Source: Rhodocyclaceae bacterium (GTDB lineage Bacteria > Pseudomonadota > Gammaproteobacteria > Burkholderiales > Rhodocyclaceae). Taken from it: DNA of 53,720 nt. Below are positions 45,974 through 53,720 of the stretch, one piece after another; the stretch's first letter is position 1; each line of letters opens with the position of its first letter. A model generated the notes under the pieces. That model saw nothing but the letters and a program-made list of their open reading frames with translations. It had not been told where the DNA came from and did no database searches. The stretch is taken from positions 1 through 53,720 of the forward strand of contig RXJP01000152.1 of assembly GCA_003963315.1 (NCBI GenBank), given 5' to 3'. A program made the translations under genes and the position numbers.

Positions 45974-47109
45974 AATACGTCGACGAATTCCGCGACGGCG
46001 CCCTCGCCCAAAACCTCGCCGCCTCCATTGCCGCCGAGGCCGATGCCGACCGTAGCTACAGCTTCATGGAGTTCTGCGGCGGCCATACCCATGCCATCTC
46101 CCGCTACGGCGTCGCTGATCTGTTGCCGGCCAATGTGCGCATGATCCACGGCCCCGGCTGTCCGGTCTGCGTGCTGCCCATCGGCCGCGTGGACATGGCC
46201 ATCGAATTGGCCCTGGCGCACGGCGTCATCCTGTGCACCTATGCCGATACGGTGCGCATTCCGGCCTCGGACAATTTGTCTCTACTCAAGGCCAAGGCCC
46301 GGGGCGCCGACATCCGCATGATCTATTCCGCCGCCGATGCGCTGGCCCTGGCCCAGCAGCAGCCGGACAAGCAGGTGGTGTTCTTCGCCATCGGCTTCGA
46401 GACCACCACCCCGCCAACGGCGGTGGTGATCAAGCAGGCCCAGGCCCTCGGCCTGAAGAATTTCTCGGTGCTCTGCTGCCATGTGTTGACGCCCTCGGCC
46501 ATCGCCAACATCCTCGAATCGCCAGAGGTGCGCCAGTACGGCACCGTGCCCCTGGACGGCTTCATCGGCCCGGCCCACGTGTCCACGGTGATCGGCAGCC
46601 GACCCTACGAATTCTTCGCGGAGGAATATCGCAAGCCGGTGGTGATCGCCGGCTTCGAACCCCTGGACGTGATGCAGGCGATCCTGATGCTGGTGCGCCA
46701 GGTGAACCAAGGACGCTGCGAGGTGGAGAATGAATTCTCCCGGGCAGTGAACCGCGACGGCAATCTCAAGGCGCAGAACCTGGTGGCGGAAGTCTTCGAA
46801 CTGCGCCGCGAGTTCGAGTGGCGCGGCCTCGGTTTGGTGCCCTACTCGGCCCTGCGCATCCGCGATGGCTTCGCCGAGTTCGATGCGGAAAAACGTTTCC
46901 CCCTCGGCTATCGCACGGTGGCCGACAACAAGGCCTGCGAATGCGGCGCCATCCTGCGCGGCGTCAAGCGGCCCTGGGATTGCAAGCTGTTCGGCACGGT
47001 ATGCACACCGGAGACGCCGATGGGCTCCTGCATGGTCAGTTCGGAAGGGGCTTGCGCCGCCCATTACACCTACGGGCGCTTCAAGGACATCGCGGTGGTG
47101 AGCGCATGA
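45970..47109 (+). CDS. hypD: Hydrogenase maturation protein HypD
   Basis: A 379-residue scaffold for Fe(CN)2CO synthesis. Motifs are MEFCGGHTHAISRYG, IHGPGCPVCVLPIGR (iron site and redox Cys), FAIGFETTTPPTA, GFIGPAHVSTVIG and, near the C-terminus, the 4Fe-4S Cys cluster around KACECGAILRGVKRPWDCKLFGTVCTPETPMGSCMVSSEG in segments. No anomaly was found. It is followed by a 109-nt gap containing a palindromic repeat before hypE. Confidence 0.97.
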   Translation: MKYVDEFRDGALAQNLAASIAAEADADRSYSFMEFCGGHTHAISRYGVADLLPANVRMIHGPGCPVCVLPIGRVDMAIELALAHGVILCTYADTVRIPASDNLSLLKAKARGADIRMIYSAADALALAQQQPDKQVVFFAIGFETTTPPTAVVIKQAQALGLKNFSVLCCHVLTPSAIANILESPEVRQYGTVPLDGFIGPAHVSTVIGSRPYEFFAEEYRKPVVIAGFEPLDVMQAILMLVRQVNQGRCEVENEFSRAVNRDGNLKAQNLVAEVFELRREFEWRGLGLVPYSALRIRDGFAEFDAEKRFPLGYRTVADNKACECGAILRGVKRPWDCKLFGTVCTPETPMGSCMVSSEGACAAHYTYGRFKDIAVVSA

Positions 47110-47177
47110 GCGCCCCGCACGGCCGCCTGCAGGGGCGCAAACCATATCGTCGAGCCGCACAGCGGCGAACCGGCGTC

Positions 47178-47200
47178 ACCCCCTTCCTTGGGGAGGGGGT
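47178..47200. repeat. C/G-rich hairpin between hypD and hypE
   Basis: ACCCCCTTCC (47178-47187) pairs with GGGAGGGGGT (47191-47200) with one G-T wobble. It lies in the only wide gap inside the hyp genes and just before the hypE ribosome site. It resembles the element at 38663-38731. Confidence 0.5.
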
Positions 47201-47218
47201 TGGGGGGAGAGTAGTGCC

Positions 47219-48271
47219 ATGAGCGAAGTAAGGAAGGGCTACGTCCGCGCCCTCGACATCAAGCACGGCCGGGTGGACATGAGCCACGGCAGCGGCGGCC
47301 GGGCCATGGCCCAACTGATCGAAGAACTGTTCGCCCGCGCCTTCGACAACGACTACCTGCGCCAGGGCAACGACGGCGCGCTGCTGCCGGCAGCCGGCAC
47401 CGGCAAGCTGGTGATGGCCACCGACAGCCATGTGGTCTCGCCGCTATTCTTTCCCGGCGGCGACATCGGTTGCCTGTCCGTGCACGGCACCATCAACGAC
47501 GTCGCAGTGATGGGGGCGAAGCCGCTCTACCTCTCCGCCGGCTTCATCCTCGAAGAAGGCTTTCCGCTCTCCGACCTGCAACGCATCGTCCAGTCCATGG
47601 CGGCGGCGGCGAAAGAGGCCGGCGTGCCCATCGTCACCGGCGACACCAAGGTGGTGGAGCAGGGCAAGGGCGACGGCGTCTTCATCACCACCACAGGTGT
47701 CGGCGTGGTGCCGGAAGGGATCGAACTCTCCGGCGACCGGGCGCGGCCCGGCGACAGGATTCTGGTTTCCGGCAATCTCGGCGACCACGGCATGGCCATC
47801 ATGGCCCAACGGGAGAGCCTGGGCTTCACCTCGGCCATCGTCTCCGATACCGCAGCCCTGCACGGCCTGATCGCCGAGGTGCTGGCCACCGGCGCTGACA
47901 TCCGCGTACTGCGCGACCCCACCCGGGGCGGTCTGGCGACCACCCTGAACGAAATCGCCAAGCAGTCCGGCGTCGGCATGATGTTGCAGGAGCCGGCGAT
48001 CCCGGTGCACCCCGAAGTTGCCGCGGCCTGCGAATTCCTCGGCCTCGATCCGCTCTACGTCGCCAATGAAGGCAAGCTGGTATTGATCGTCGCCGAGACC
48101 GATGTGGAAAAGGTACTGTCGGCCCTGCGCGCCCATCCCCTGGGGCGCAACGCGGCCATGGTCGGCGCGGTGCATGAAGACCCGCAACACTTCGTGCAGA
48201 TGACCACCGGCTTCGGCGGCCGGCGCATCGTGGATTGGCTCTCCGGCGAACAGTTGCCGCGTATCTGTTAA
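47219..48271 (+). CDS. hypE: Hydrogenase maturation protein HypE
   Basis: A 350-residue PurM/ThiL-like ATPase that dehydrates the thiocarbamate to the CN ligand. DMSHGSGGRAMAQLIEELF near the start, FPGGDIGCLSVHGTINDVAVMGAKPLYLS with ATP-site residues, IRVLRDPTRGGLATTLNEIAK, and the C-terminal PRIC that ends in the reactive Cys which accepts the carbamoyl group from HypF. The last codon before stop is this Cys, so the tail is intact. Confidence 0.97.
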   Translation: MSEVRKGYVRALDIKHGRVDMSHGSGGRAMAQLIEELFARAFDNDYLRQGNDGALLPAAGTGKLVMATDSHVVSPLFFPGGDIGCLSVHGTINDVAVMGAKPLYLSAGFILEEGFPLSDLQRIVQSMAAAAKEAGVPIVTGDTKVVEQGKGDGVFITTTGVGVVPEGIELSGDRARPGDRILVSGNLGDHGMAIMAQRESLGFTSAIVSDTAALHGLIAEVLATGADIRVLRDPTRGGLATTLNEIAKQSGVGMMLQEPAIPVHPEVAAACEFLGLDPLYVANEGKLVLIVAETDVEKVLSALRAHPLGRNAAMVGAVHEDPQHFVQMTTGFGGRRIVDWLSGEQLPRIC

Positions 48272-48280
48272 GGCTTGCCC

Positions 48281-50017
48281 ATGCGCATCCTCTTCCTCAC
48301 CCATAGCTTCAACAGCCTGACCCAACGCCTCCATGCCGAACTGACGGCGCGGGGTCACGAGATTTCCGTCGAGTTCGACATCGCCGATTCCGTGGCCAAG
48401 GAGGCGGTGGACCTGTTCCGTCCCGACCTGATCCTCGCCCCCTATCTGCGCCGCGCCATTCCCGAATCCATCTGGAAGAAACACCTGTGCCTGGTGGTCC
48501 ATCCGGGCATCGTCGGCGACCGCGGCCCCTCGGCCCTGGACTGGGCGATCCTGGAAGATGAAAGCGAGTGGGGCGTCACCGTGATCCAGGCCAACGGCGA
48601 GATGGATGCCGGCGCCATCTGGGCCGATGAAACCTTCCCGATGCGCCAGGCCACCAAGGCCAGCCTCTATCGCAACGAAGTCACCGAGGCCGCCTGCCGC
48701 GCCGTGCTGACGGCGGTGGAACGTGTCCAAGACGGCCGCTTCGTTCCCCTGCCCCTGTCCGACGCCATTAACGCCCGCGGCACATTGCGGCCGCTGATGC
48801 GCCAGGCCGACCGCGCCATCGACTGGCAGCGGGACAACAGCGCCAAGGTGCTGGCCAAGCTGCGCGCCGCCGACGGCTTTCCCGGTGTGGCCGACCTGAT
48901 GTTCGGCGAAGCCTGCCACCTGTTCGACGGCCGCGCCGAAGGGACTTTGCGTGGCGGGCCAAACACGAAACCCGGCGATATCATCGGCCGCCGCGAAACG
49001 GCCCTGCTGCGCGCCACCGTGGACGGCGCGGTATGGATAGGCCACGTCAAGCGCAGCGGCCAAGGGCAGGAAGGTGTGGTGAAACTGCCCGCCGCCTTGG
49101 CCTTTCCTGAGCAGGCCGCCGCGCTGCCGGAATTGCCCCTGCCCGATGGGTGGGCGGCGGAGGACGAGACCTGGCAGGACATCCGCTACCGGGAAGCGGA
49201 CGACGTGGGCTTCCTCGATTTCGATTTCTACAACGGCGCCATGGGCACCGCCCAGTGCCGCCGCCTGCTGGAAGCCTTCCGCTGGGCCACCGCGCGGCCC
49301 ACCAAGGTGCTGGTGTTGATGGGCGGGGCGGATTTCTGGAGCAACGGCATCCATCTCAATCTGATCGAAGCCGCCCTGGACAGCCAAGGCAGCCCCGCCG
49401 ATGAATCCTGGGCCAACATCAACGCCATGGACGACCTGGCGGAAGCGGTGATCCGCTGCGAATCCCACTTCACCGTGGCGGCCATGCAGGGTAACGCCGG
49501 CGCCGGGGGCTGCTTCCTGGCCCGGGCCTGCGACCGGCTCTGGCTGCGGGACGGCATGTTGCTCAACCCCCACTACAAGAACATGGGCAACCTCTACGGT
49601 TCGGAATACTGGACCTATCTGCTGCCGCCCCGGGTGGGCGAGGAAGGCGCGGCGGCCATCATGAAGAACCGCCTGCCCCTCACCGCCCTGGCCGCGGTGC
49701 AATGCGGCTTCGCCGACGCCCGCCTGGCCGGCGAGCCCGCCGCCTTCCGGGCGGATGTGGCCTGCCGCGCCGCCGAACTGGCGGCGGACAGCCCGCGCCT
49801 GCTGGCGGAAAAGGCCGAACGCCGCCGCCGCGACGAAGCGGCCAAGCCGCTTAACCACTATCGCGAAGAAGAACTGGTGAAGATGCGGCGAAACTTCTAC
49901 GGTTTCGACCCCAGCTACCACGTGGCCCGTTATCATTTCGTCCGCAAGTCGCCGTCCTCCTGGACACCACGGCACTTGGCACTTCATCGCAACCCGGGTT
50001 GGAGCGTGCCAGGATGA
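48281..50017 (+). CDS. hoxX: HypX/HoxX, CO ligand synthesis protein
   Basis: A 578-residue two-domain protein. The N-terminal half resembles formyl-tetrahydrofolate transferases and hydrolases (HPGIVGDRGPSALDWAI with the catalytic His/Asp region near residue 75). The C-terminal half belongs to the enoyl-CoA hydratase/isomerase fold (VLMGGADFWSNGIHLNLIE and MQGNAGAGGCFLARACDRLW). In aerobic hydrogen oxidisers HypX makes CO for the active site from formyl groups. ATG 48281 is preceded by TTG 48275, which adds two residues. Confidence 0.94.
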   Translation: MRILFLTHSFNSLTQRLHAELTARGHEISVEFDIADSVAKEAVDLFRPDLILAPYLRRAIPESIWKKHLCLVVHPGIVGDRGPSALDWAILEDESEWGVTVIQANGEMDAGAIWADETFPMRQATKASLYRNEVTEAACRAVLTAVERVQDGRFVPLPLSDAINARGTLRPLMRQADRAIDWQRDNSAKVLAKLRAADGFPGVADLMFGEACHLFDGRAEGTLRGGPNTKPGDIIGRRETALLRATVDGAVWIGHVKRSGQGQEGVVKLPAALAFPEQAAALPELPLPDGWAAEDETWQDIRYREADDVGFLDFDFYNGAMGTAQCRRLLEAFRWATARPTKVLVLMGGADFWSNGIHLNLIEAALDSQGSPADESWANINAMDDLAEAVIRCESHFTVAAMQGNAGAGGCFLARACDRLWLRDGMLLNPHYKNMGNLYGSEYWTYLLPPRVGEEGAAAIMKNRLPLTALAAVQCGFADARLAGEPAAFRADVACRAAELAADSPRLLAEKAERRRRDEAAKPLNHYREEELVKMRRNFYGFDPSYHVARYHFVRKSPSSWTPRHLALHRNPGWSVPG

Positions 50018-50047
50018 ACTTTGAAAAAGCGGTTCACCACGGGGAGC

Positions 50048-50132
50048 ACGGGGGACACGGGGAGGCTTTGCTATATCGTCAGGGCAGCCGGATCGTCGCT
50101 GTCGCGTTTCTGGTTTTCCCCGTGTCCCCCGT
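50048..50132. repeat. CACGGGG-type inverted repeat before hoxA
   Basis: ACGGGGGACACGGGGA (50048-50063) pairs exactly with TCCCCGTGTCCCCCGT (50117-50132). This is a 16-bp stem with a 53-nt loop and is built from 9-10 bp CACGGGG units. It is related to 15437-15503. It fills most of the 136-bp gap between hoxX and hoxA. Confidence 0.75.
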
Positions 50133-50153
50133 GGTTCAATCAAGGTTTTCACG

Positions 50154-51602
50154 ATGAGCACATTGCCCGCCGTACTGATCATCGACGATGAAATCCGCTC
50201 CCAGGAGGCGCTGCGCCGCACCCTGGACGAGGACTTCACCGTGTTCACCGCCGGCTCCGCCGACGAGGCGCGGCGCATCATGGAACGGGAGTTCGTGCAA
50301 ATCCTGCTGTGCGACCAGCGCATGCCCGGCACCTCCGGTGTGGAGTTCCTGCACGAGGTGCGCATGACCTGGCCGGACACGGTGCGCATCATCATCTCCG
50401 GCTACACCGAGGCCGAGGACATCATCGCCGGCATCAACGACGCCGGCATCTGGCAGTACCTGCTGAAACCCTGGCAACCGGAACAACTGCTGCTGACCCT
50501 GAAGGGCGCGGCGGAACTGTGGAACTTACAACAGGACAACCAGCGCCTTTCCCTGGAATTACGGGACAGTCCCACCACCCTCAAGCAACGGGTGCAGCAG
50601 AAGCGCCAGCAAGCGCGGGACCGGGCCGGCTTCGAACGCCTGGCGCGGGCGCCCCACAGCCCGGTGAACACCCTGTGTATCTACGCCGGCAAGCTGGCGC
50701 GCTTCGATCTTTCGGTGCTCATCACCGGCGAATCCGGCACCGGCAAGGAACTCCTGGCGCGGGCCATGCACTACGCCAGCCCCCGCGCCGACAACGCCTT
50801 CGTCATGGAAAACTGCGGCGCCCTGCCCGACCAACTGCTGGAGTCGGAGCTGTTCGGCACCAAGAAGGGGGCCTACACCGGCGCCTTCGAGGATCGCATC
50901 GGCCTCTTCCAGCAGGCCGATGGCGGCACCATCTTCCTCGACGAAATCGGCGAGACCTCGCCGGCCTTCCAGGTGAAGCTGCTGCGGGTGTTGCAGGAAG
51001 GCGAGATCCGCCCCCTGGGCAGCCCGCGCCCCATCAGCATCGACGTACGGGTGATCGCCGCCACCAACCGCAACCTGGAAGAAGATGTGCGCCAGGGCCG
51101 CTTCCGCGAAGACCTGTTCTATCGCCTGGCGGGCAGCACCCTGCACCTGCCCGCCCTGCGCGACCGGCCCATGGACATTCCCCTCATCGCCCAGGGCCTG
51201 ATGGAGCGCAACGCCAACCAGTTCGGCAAGACCGTCAGCAACTTCAGCACCGAAGCCATGGATTGCATCACCCGCTATCGCTGGCCCGGCAACGTGCGGG
51301 AACTGCAAAACGAAGTGCAGCGCATGGTGGCCCTGACGGAAAGCGAAGTCCTCAACGCCGACCTGCTCAGCCCACGGGTGGTGCAGGCAGCCGAAGAAGA
51401 GGCTCAGGTGCGCGACCTCTCCCTGCTGGCCGGGCTCAAGGGCAGCCTCAAGGAACGCATGGATCAACTAGAGGCCCGCGTCATCAAGGAAGTGCTGGTG
51501 CGCCAGCGCTGGAACAAGACCCGCGCCGCCGAGGAACTGGGACTGTCCCGCGTCGGCCTGCGCTCCAAGCTGGCGCGTTACGGCCTGGAGAAGGCGGAGT
51601 AG
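50154..51602 (+). CDS. hoxA: NtrC-family response regulator, hydrogenase activator HoxA
   Basis: A 482-residue sigma-54 activator. The receiver domain has DD at 11-12 and phospho-acceptor Asp 54 (LLCDQRMPG). The AAA+ domain has Walker A GESGTGKE near residue 190, the sigma-54 contact loop GAYTGA (usual GAFTGA), and Walker B IFLDEIGE. The C-terminal Fis-type helix-turn-helix is TRAAEELGLSRVGLRSKLARYG. HoxA activates hox genes in the presence of H2 and, in Ralstonia, works in the non-phosphorylated form. It is the likely activator of the two sigma-54 promoters at 33621 and 38903. Confidence 0.96.
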   Translation: MSTLPAVLIIDDEIRSQEALRRTLDEDFTVFTAGSADEARRIMEREFVQILLCDQRMPGTSGVEFLHEVRMTWPDTVRIIISGYTEAEDIIAGINDAGIWQYLLKPWQPEQLLLTLKGAAELWNLQQDNQRLSLELRDSPTTLKQRVQQKRQQARDRAGFERLARAPHSPVNTLCIYAGKLARFDLSVLITGESGTGKELLARAMHYASPRADNAFVMENCGALPDQLLESELFGTKKGAYTGAFEDRIGLFQQADGGTIFLDEIGETSPAFQVKLLRVLQEGEIRPLGSPRPISIDVRVIAATNRNLEEDVRQGRFREDLFYRLAGSTLHLPALRDRPMDIPLIAQGLMERNANQFGKTVSNFSTEAMDCITRYRWPGNVRELQNEVQRMVALTESEVLNADLLSPRVVQAAEEEAQVRDLSLLAGLKGSLKERMDQLEARVIKEVLVRQRWNKTRAAEELGLSRVGLRSKLARYGLEKAE

Positions 51603-51605
51603 ACG

Positions 51606-52601
51606 ATGAACATGCTCTGGCTCCAATCCGGCGGCTGCGGCGGCTGCACGCTGTCCTGGCTGGGCAGCGAGATGGGGCCGCTGTTCGCCACCCTGCGCGA
51701 CGAGAACATCGACATCCTTTGGCATCCCAGCCTATCGGAAGCCACGGGCAACGAAGCCCTGGACATCCTGCGCCGCTGCGCCGACGGCCGCCAGGCCCTG
51801 GACATCCTCTGCGTGGAAGGCTCCCTCTTGCGCGGTCCCAAGGGCACGGGGCGCTTCCATTTGCTGGCGGGCACCGGCATTCCCACCATCGACTGGGTGA
51901 AGCAACTGGCGGCCCGGGCCCACCATGTAGTGGCGGTGGGCACCTGCGCGGCCTACGGCGGCGTGACGGCGGCGGGCAGCAACCCCACCGACGCCTGCGG
52001 CCTGCAATACGAAGGCGAGTTGCGCGGCGGCCTGCTGGGGGCGGATTTCCACAGTGCCAGCGGCTTGTCCGTCATCAATATCGCCGGCTGTCCCACCCAT
52101 CCCGATTGGGTGACGGAAACCCTGATCGGCCTGGCCCAGGGCAGCCTTGATGCCGCCGCCCTGGACGAACTGGGCCGGCCGCGCTTCTATGCCGACAAGC
52201 TGGTGCACCACGGCTGCTCCCGCAACGAGTACTACGAGTTCAAAGCCAGCGCCGAAAAGCTTTCCGACCAGGGCTGCATGATGGAGCACCTGGGCTGCAA
52301 GGGCACCCAGGCCCATGCCGATTGCAATGTGCGGCCCTGGAACGGCGGCGGCTCCTGCCTCACCGGCGGCTATCCGTGCATCCGCTGCACCGAACCGAAT
52401 TTCGAGGAACCGGGCCACCCCTTCACCAAGACGCCCAAGGTGGCGGGCATTCCCATCGGCCTGCCCTCCGACATGCCCAAGGCATGGTTCGTCGCCCTCG
52501 CCGCCCTGTCCAAATCCGCCACCCCGGCCCGGGTCAAGGAGAACGCCACCGCCGACCGGGTGGTGCGGCCGCCGTCGGTGAAAGTGAAAGGCAAGGCATG
52601 A
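51606..52601 (+). CDS. hoxB: Regulatory (sensory) [NiFe]-hydrogenase small subunit
   Basis: A 331-residue HupU/HoxB protein. It has no Tat signal, as expected for the cytoplasmic hydrogen sensor. Cys ligands for three Fe-S clusters are visible: SGGCGGCTLSWLG, VGTCAAYGG, AGCPTHPDW, HHGCSRNEYYEF, LGCKGTQAHADC, CLTGGYPCIRC. The proximal region CGGC has the normal Cys number, not the extra pair of HoxK. The C-terminal extension needed for docking to the HoxJ kinase is present (residues about 290-331). hoxA ends 3 nt upstream. Confidence 0.95.
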   Translation: MNMLWLQSGGCGGCTLSWLGSEMGPLFATLRDENIDILWHPSLSEATGNEALDILRRCADGRQALDILCVEGSLLRGPKGTGRFHLLAGTGIPTIDWVKQLAARAHHVVAVGTCAAYGGVTAAGSNPTDACGLQYEGELRGGLLGADFHSASGLSVINIAGCPTHPDWVTETLIGLAQGSLDAAALDELGRPRFYADKLVHHGCSRNEYYEFKASAEKLSDQGCMMEHLGCKGTQAHADCNVRPWNGGGSCLTGGYPCIRCTEPNFEEPGHPFTKTPKVAGIPIGLPSDMPKAWFVALAALSKSATPARVKENATADRVVRPPSVKVKGKA

Positions 52602-52621
52602 AGGAACTTGGTGTGTGCACT

Positions 52622-52781
52622 CATCCTTCGACTTCGCGCCTGCTGCGCTACGACCAACGGAAGTCCCTGTGGGACGCTCAGGACGAACGGGGGCAAAACT
52701 TCCTCACCGTTCGTCCTGAGCCCTTCGACTTCTATTCCGTTCGTCCTGAGCGTAGGTGCGAAGCACCGAAGTCGAAGGATG
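52622..52781. repeat. Compound REP-like element between hoxB and hoxC
   Basis: Outer 15-bp arms CATCCTTCGACTTCG (52622-52636) and CGAAGTCGAAGGATG (52767-52781) are exact complements. Inside, CTCAGGACGAACGG (52677-52690) pairs with CCGTTCGTCCTGAG (52707-52720), repeated directly at 52737-52750. It is the same family as the hypF insertion. Its right arm supplies AAGGA, 7 nt before ATG 52786. Confidence 0.88.
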
Positions 52782-52806
52782 CGTTATGGCAAGAAAGCAA
52801 AACCCC

Positions 52807-53720
52807 ATGAGCCGCCGCATAGTCATCGGCCCCTTCAACCGGGTGGAAGGCGACCTGGAAGTGAGCCTCGACATCGCCGACGGCGTGGTGCGTTCCGCCC
52901 AGGTGAACTCGCCCCTTTACCGCGGCTTCGAGCAGATCCTCCAGGGCAAGGCGCCGGAGGATGCCATGGTGTTCGTGCCGCGCATCTGCGGCATCTGTTC
53001 CGTGGCCCAGTCCGCCGCCGCCGCCCAGGCCCTGGGCGCGGCCATGGGCCTCACCCCGCCGGCCAACGGCCGCCTCTCCGCCGACCTCACCCTGGGGGCG
53101 GAAAACCTGGCGGACCACCTCACCCATTTCTACCTGTTCTTCATGCCGGATTTCGCCCGGGCCGCCTACCGCGACCGGCCCTGGTTCGCCGCCGCCGAAG
53201 GCCGCTTCAAGGCCCAGGTGGGCAGCGCCGCCGACCCGGTGTTGAGCGCCCGTAGCGATTTGATGCGCACCCTGGGCCTGTTGGCGGGGAAATGGCCGCA
53301 CACCCTTTCGCTGCAACCGGGCGGCTCCTCCTGCCCCTTGCAGGCCTCGGAAAAAATCCGCCTCTACCGGCAGTTGCGGGAGTTCCGCGCCTTCTGCGAA
53401 AGCACCCTGTTCGGCGACAGCCTGGAAGCCATCGCCGCCATTGATAGCGAAGCCGCTCTGGACGCCTGGCGCGACGCCCACCGCGATGGCGATTTCGCCC
53501 GCTTCCTCGCCATCGCCGACGATCTGCAACTGCACACCCTGGGCCGCGCCACGGATGTCTTCCTCAGCTACGGCGCCTATGGTGGCAACAGCGGCAACGG
53601 CAGCGACCACCTGTTCGCCCAGGGTGTTTGGGACGGCGGTTTGTCCGCCCTCGACCCCGGCCAGATCAGCGAAGACCTCAGCCACGCCTGGTACGCCGAA
53701 GCGGAAGCGCCGCAAGCGCC
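52807..53720 (+). CDS. hoxC: Regulatory (sensory) [NiFe]-hydrogenase large subunit, partial
   Basis: 304 residues are visible before the window ends with no stop. MSRRIVIGPFNRVEGDLEV fits the family start at ATG 52807. ATG 52786 adds seven residues and has a better ribosome site (AAGGA), and is a real alternative. The active-site pair is RICGICS (Cys 61, Cys 64). The residue between them is Ile 63, and Phe 111 lies in HFYLFFMPDF. These correspond to the bulky Ile/Phe gas-channel gate of Ralstonia HoxC that keeps O2 out of the sensor. No C-terminal tail is visible here. Confidence 0.95.
   Translation, partial: MSRRIVIGPFNRVEGDLEVSLDIADGVVRSAQVNSPLYRGFEQILQGKAPEDAMVFVPRICGICSVAQSAAAAQALGAAMGLTPPANGRLSADLTLGAENLADHLTHFYLFFMPDFARAAYRDRPWFAAAEGRFKAQVGSAADPVLSARSDLMRTLGLLAGKWPHTLSLQPGGSSCPLQASEKIRLYRQLREFRAFCESTLFGDSLEAIAAIDSEAALDAWRDAHRDGDFARFLAIADDLQLHTLGRATDVFLSYGAYGGNSGNGSDHLFAQGVWDGGLSALDPGQISEDLSHAWYAEAEAPQA

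Noticed and set aside
47444-50395. 983-residue open frame on the minus strand
   Set aside because: It lies opposite hypE, hoxX and the hoxA start, which have clear family motifs. Its translation is low-complexity G/H/Q/A sequence typical of antisense frames in GC-rich DNA.

Overview
The window is GC-rich, gene-dense chromosomal DNA from a member of the Betaproteobacteria. Rhodocyclales or Sterolibacteriaceae-like, hydrogen-oxidising facultative organisms fit best. This is inferred from the gene set (rpiA, argA, pap, rsmE, a tkt-gap-epd-pgk-pyk-fba cluster, a PEP-CTERM protein, a membrane-bound hox cluster in the Ralstonia order) and from protein resemblance. No rRNA or tRNA gene was found, so the species is not assigned.

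Layout: 1-83 is the 3' end of lpdA, followed by a terminator. 205-5600 holds a periplasmic binding protein, a membrane diguanylate cyclase, a FUSC-type membrane protein and rpiA, then a bidirectional terminator and a convergent yggX-like gene. 6113-6946 is an aldo/keto reductase. On the minus strand, 6995-13221 carries a heme-c-motif GGDEF-EAL protein, rsmE, polyphosphate:AMP phosphotransferase and argA. 13453-21580 is a central carbon cluster: tkt, gap, epd, pgk, pyk, fba. 21714-32690 is mixed housekeeping: a MarR-GNAT fusion, an exonuclease, a DUF3422 protein, purC, a haemagglutinin-domain/PEP-CTERM protein, oligopeptidase A, a lipoprotein, a DyP peroxidase, a PilZ protein, a small Cys-rich protein, exonuclease III, a Crp/Fnr regulator and a DUF2892 protein. 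A structured leader and a CBS-domain protein follow.

33675 to the window end is a large [NiFe]-hydrogenase region: hoxK-hoxG-hoxZ (oxygen-tolerant membrane-bound uptake hydrogenase), then hoxM-L-O-Q-R-T, hypA-B-F-C-D-E, hoxX, the NtrC-type activator hoxA, and the sensory hydrogenase hoxB-hoxC (hoxC is cut by the window end). The order is that of the Ralstonia eutropha MBH operon, but hoxV is missing and the cluster is interrupted. After hoxZ there is a strong intrinsic terminator, a lone HigA-like antitoxin reading frame, a TonB-like gene and palindromic repeats. A second sigma-54-type promoter then precedes hoxM. Both sigma-54-type promoters (before hoxK and before hoxM) carry the same 17-bp upstream motif with one mismatch, so the cluster appears to be rewired into two HoxA-dependent transcription units.

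Proposed working model: HoxBC senses H2 and, with a HoxJ kinase expected beyond the window, controls HoxA. HoxA with sigma-54 turns on hoxKGZ and hoxM onward. Hyp proteins and HoxX build the NiFe(CN)2CO site. HoxL/M/O/Q/R/T mature HoxK/HoxG, and HoxZ passes electrons to the quinone pool. The tkt-fba cluster could serve glycolysis/gluconeogenesis or the regenerative part of a Calvin cycle, but RuBisCO and phosphoribulokinase are not in the window.

Other notable features are at least four families of palindromic repeats at gene junctions, one of them inserted in frame inside hypF, and several c-di-GMP proteins (two GGDEF proteins and one PilZ).
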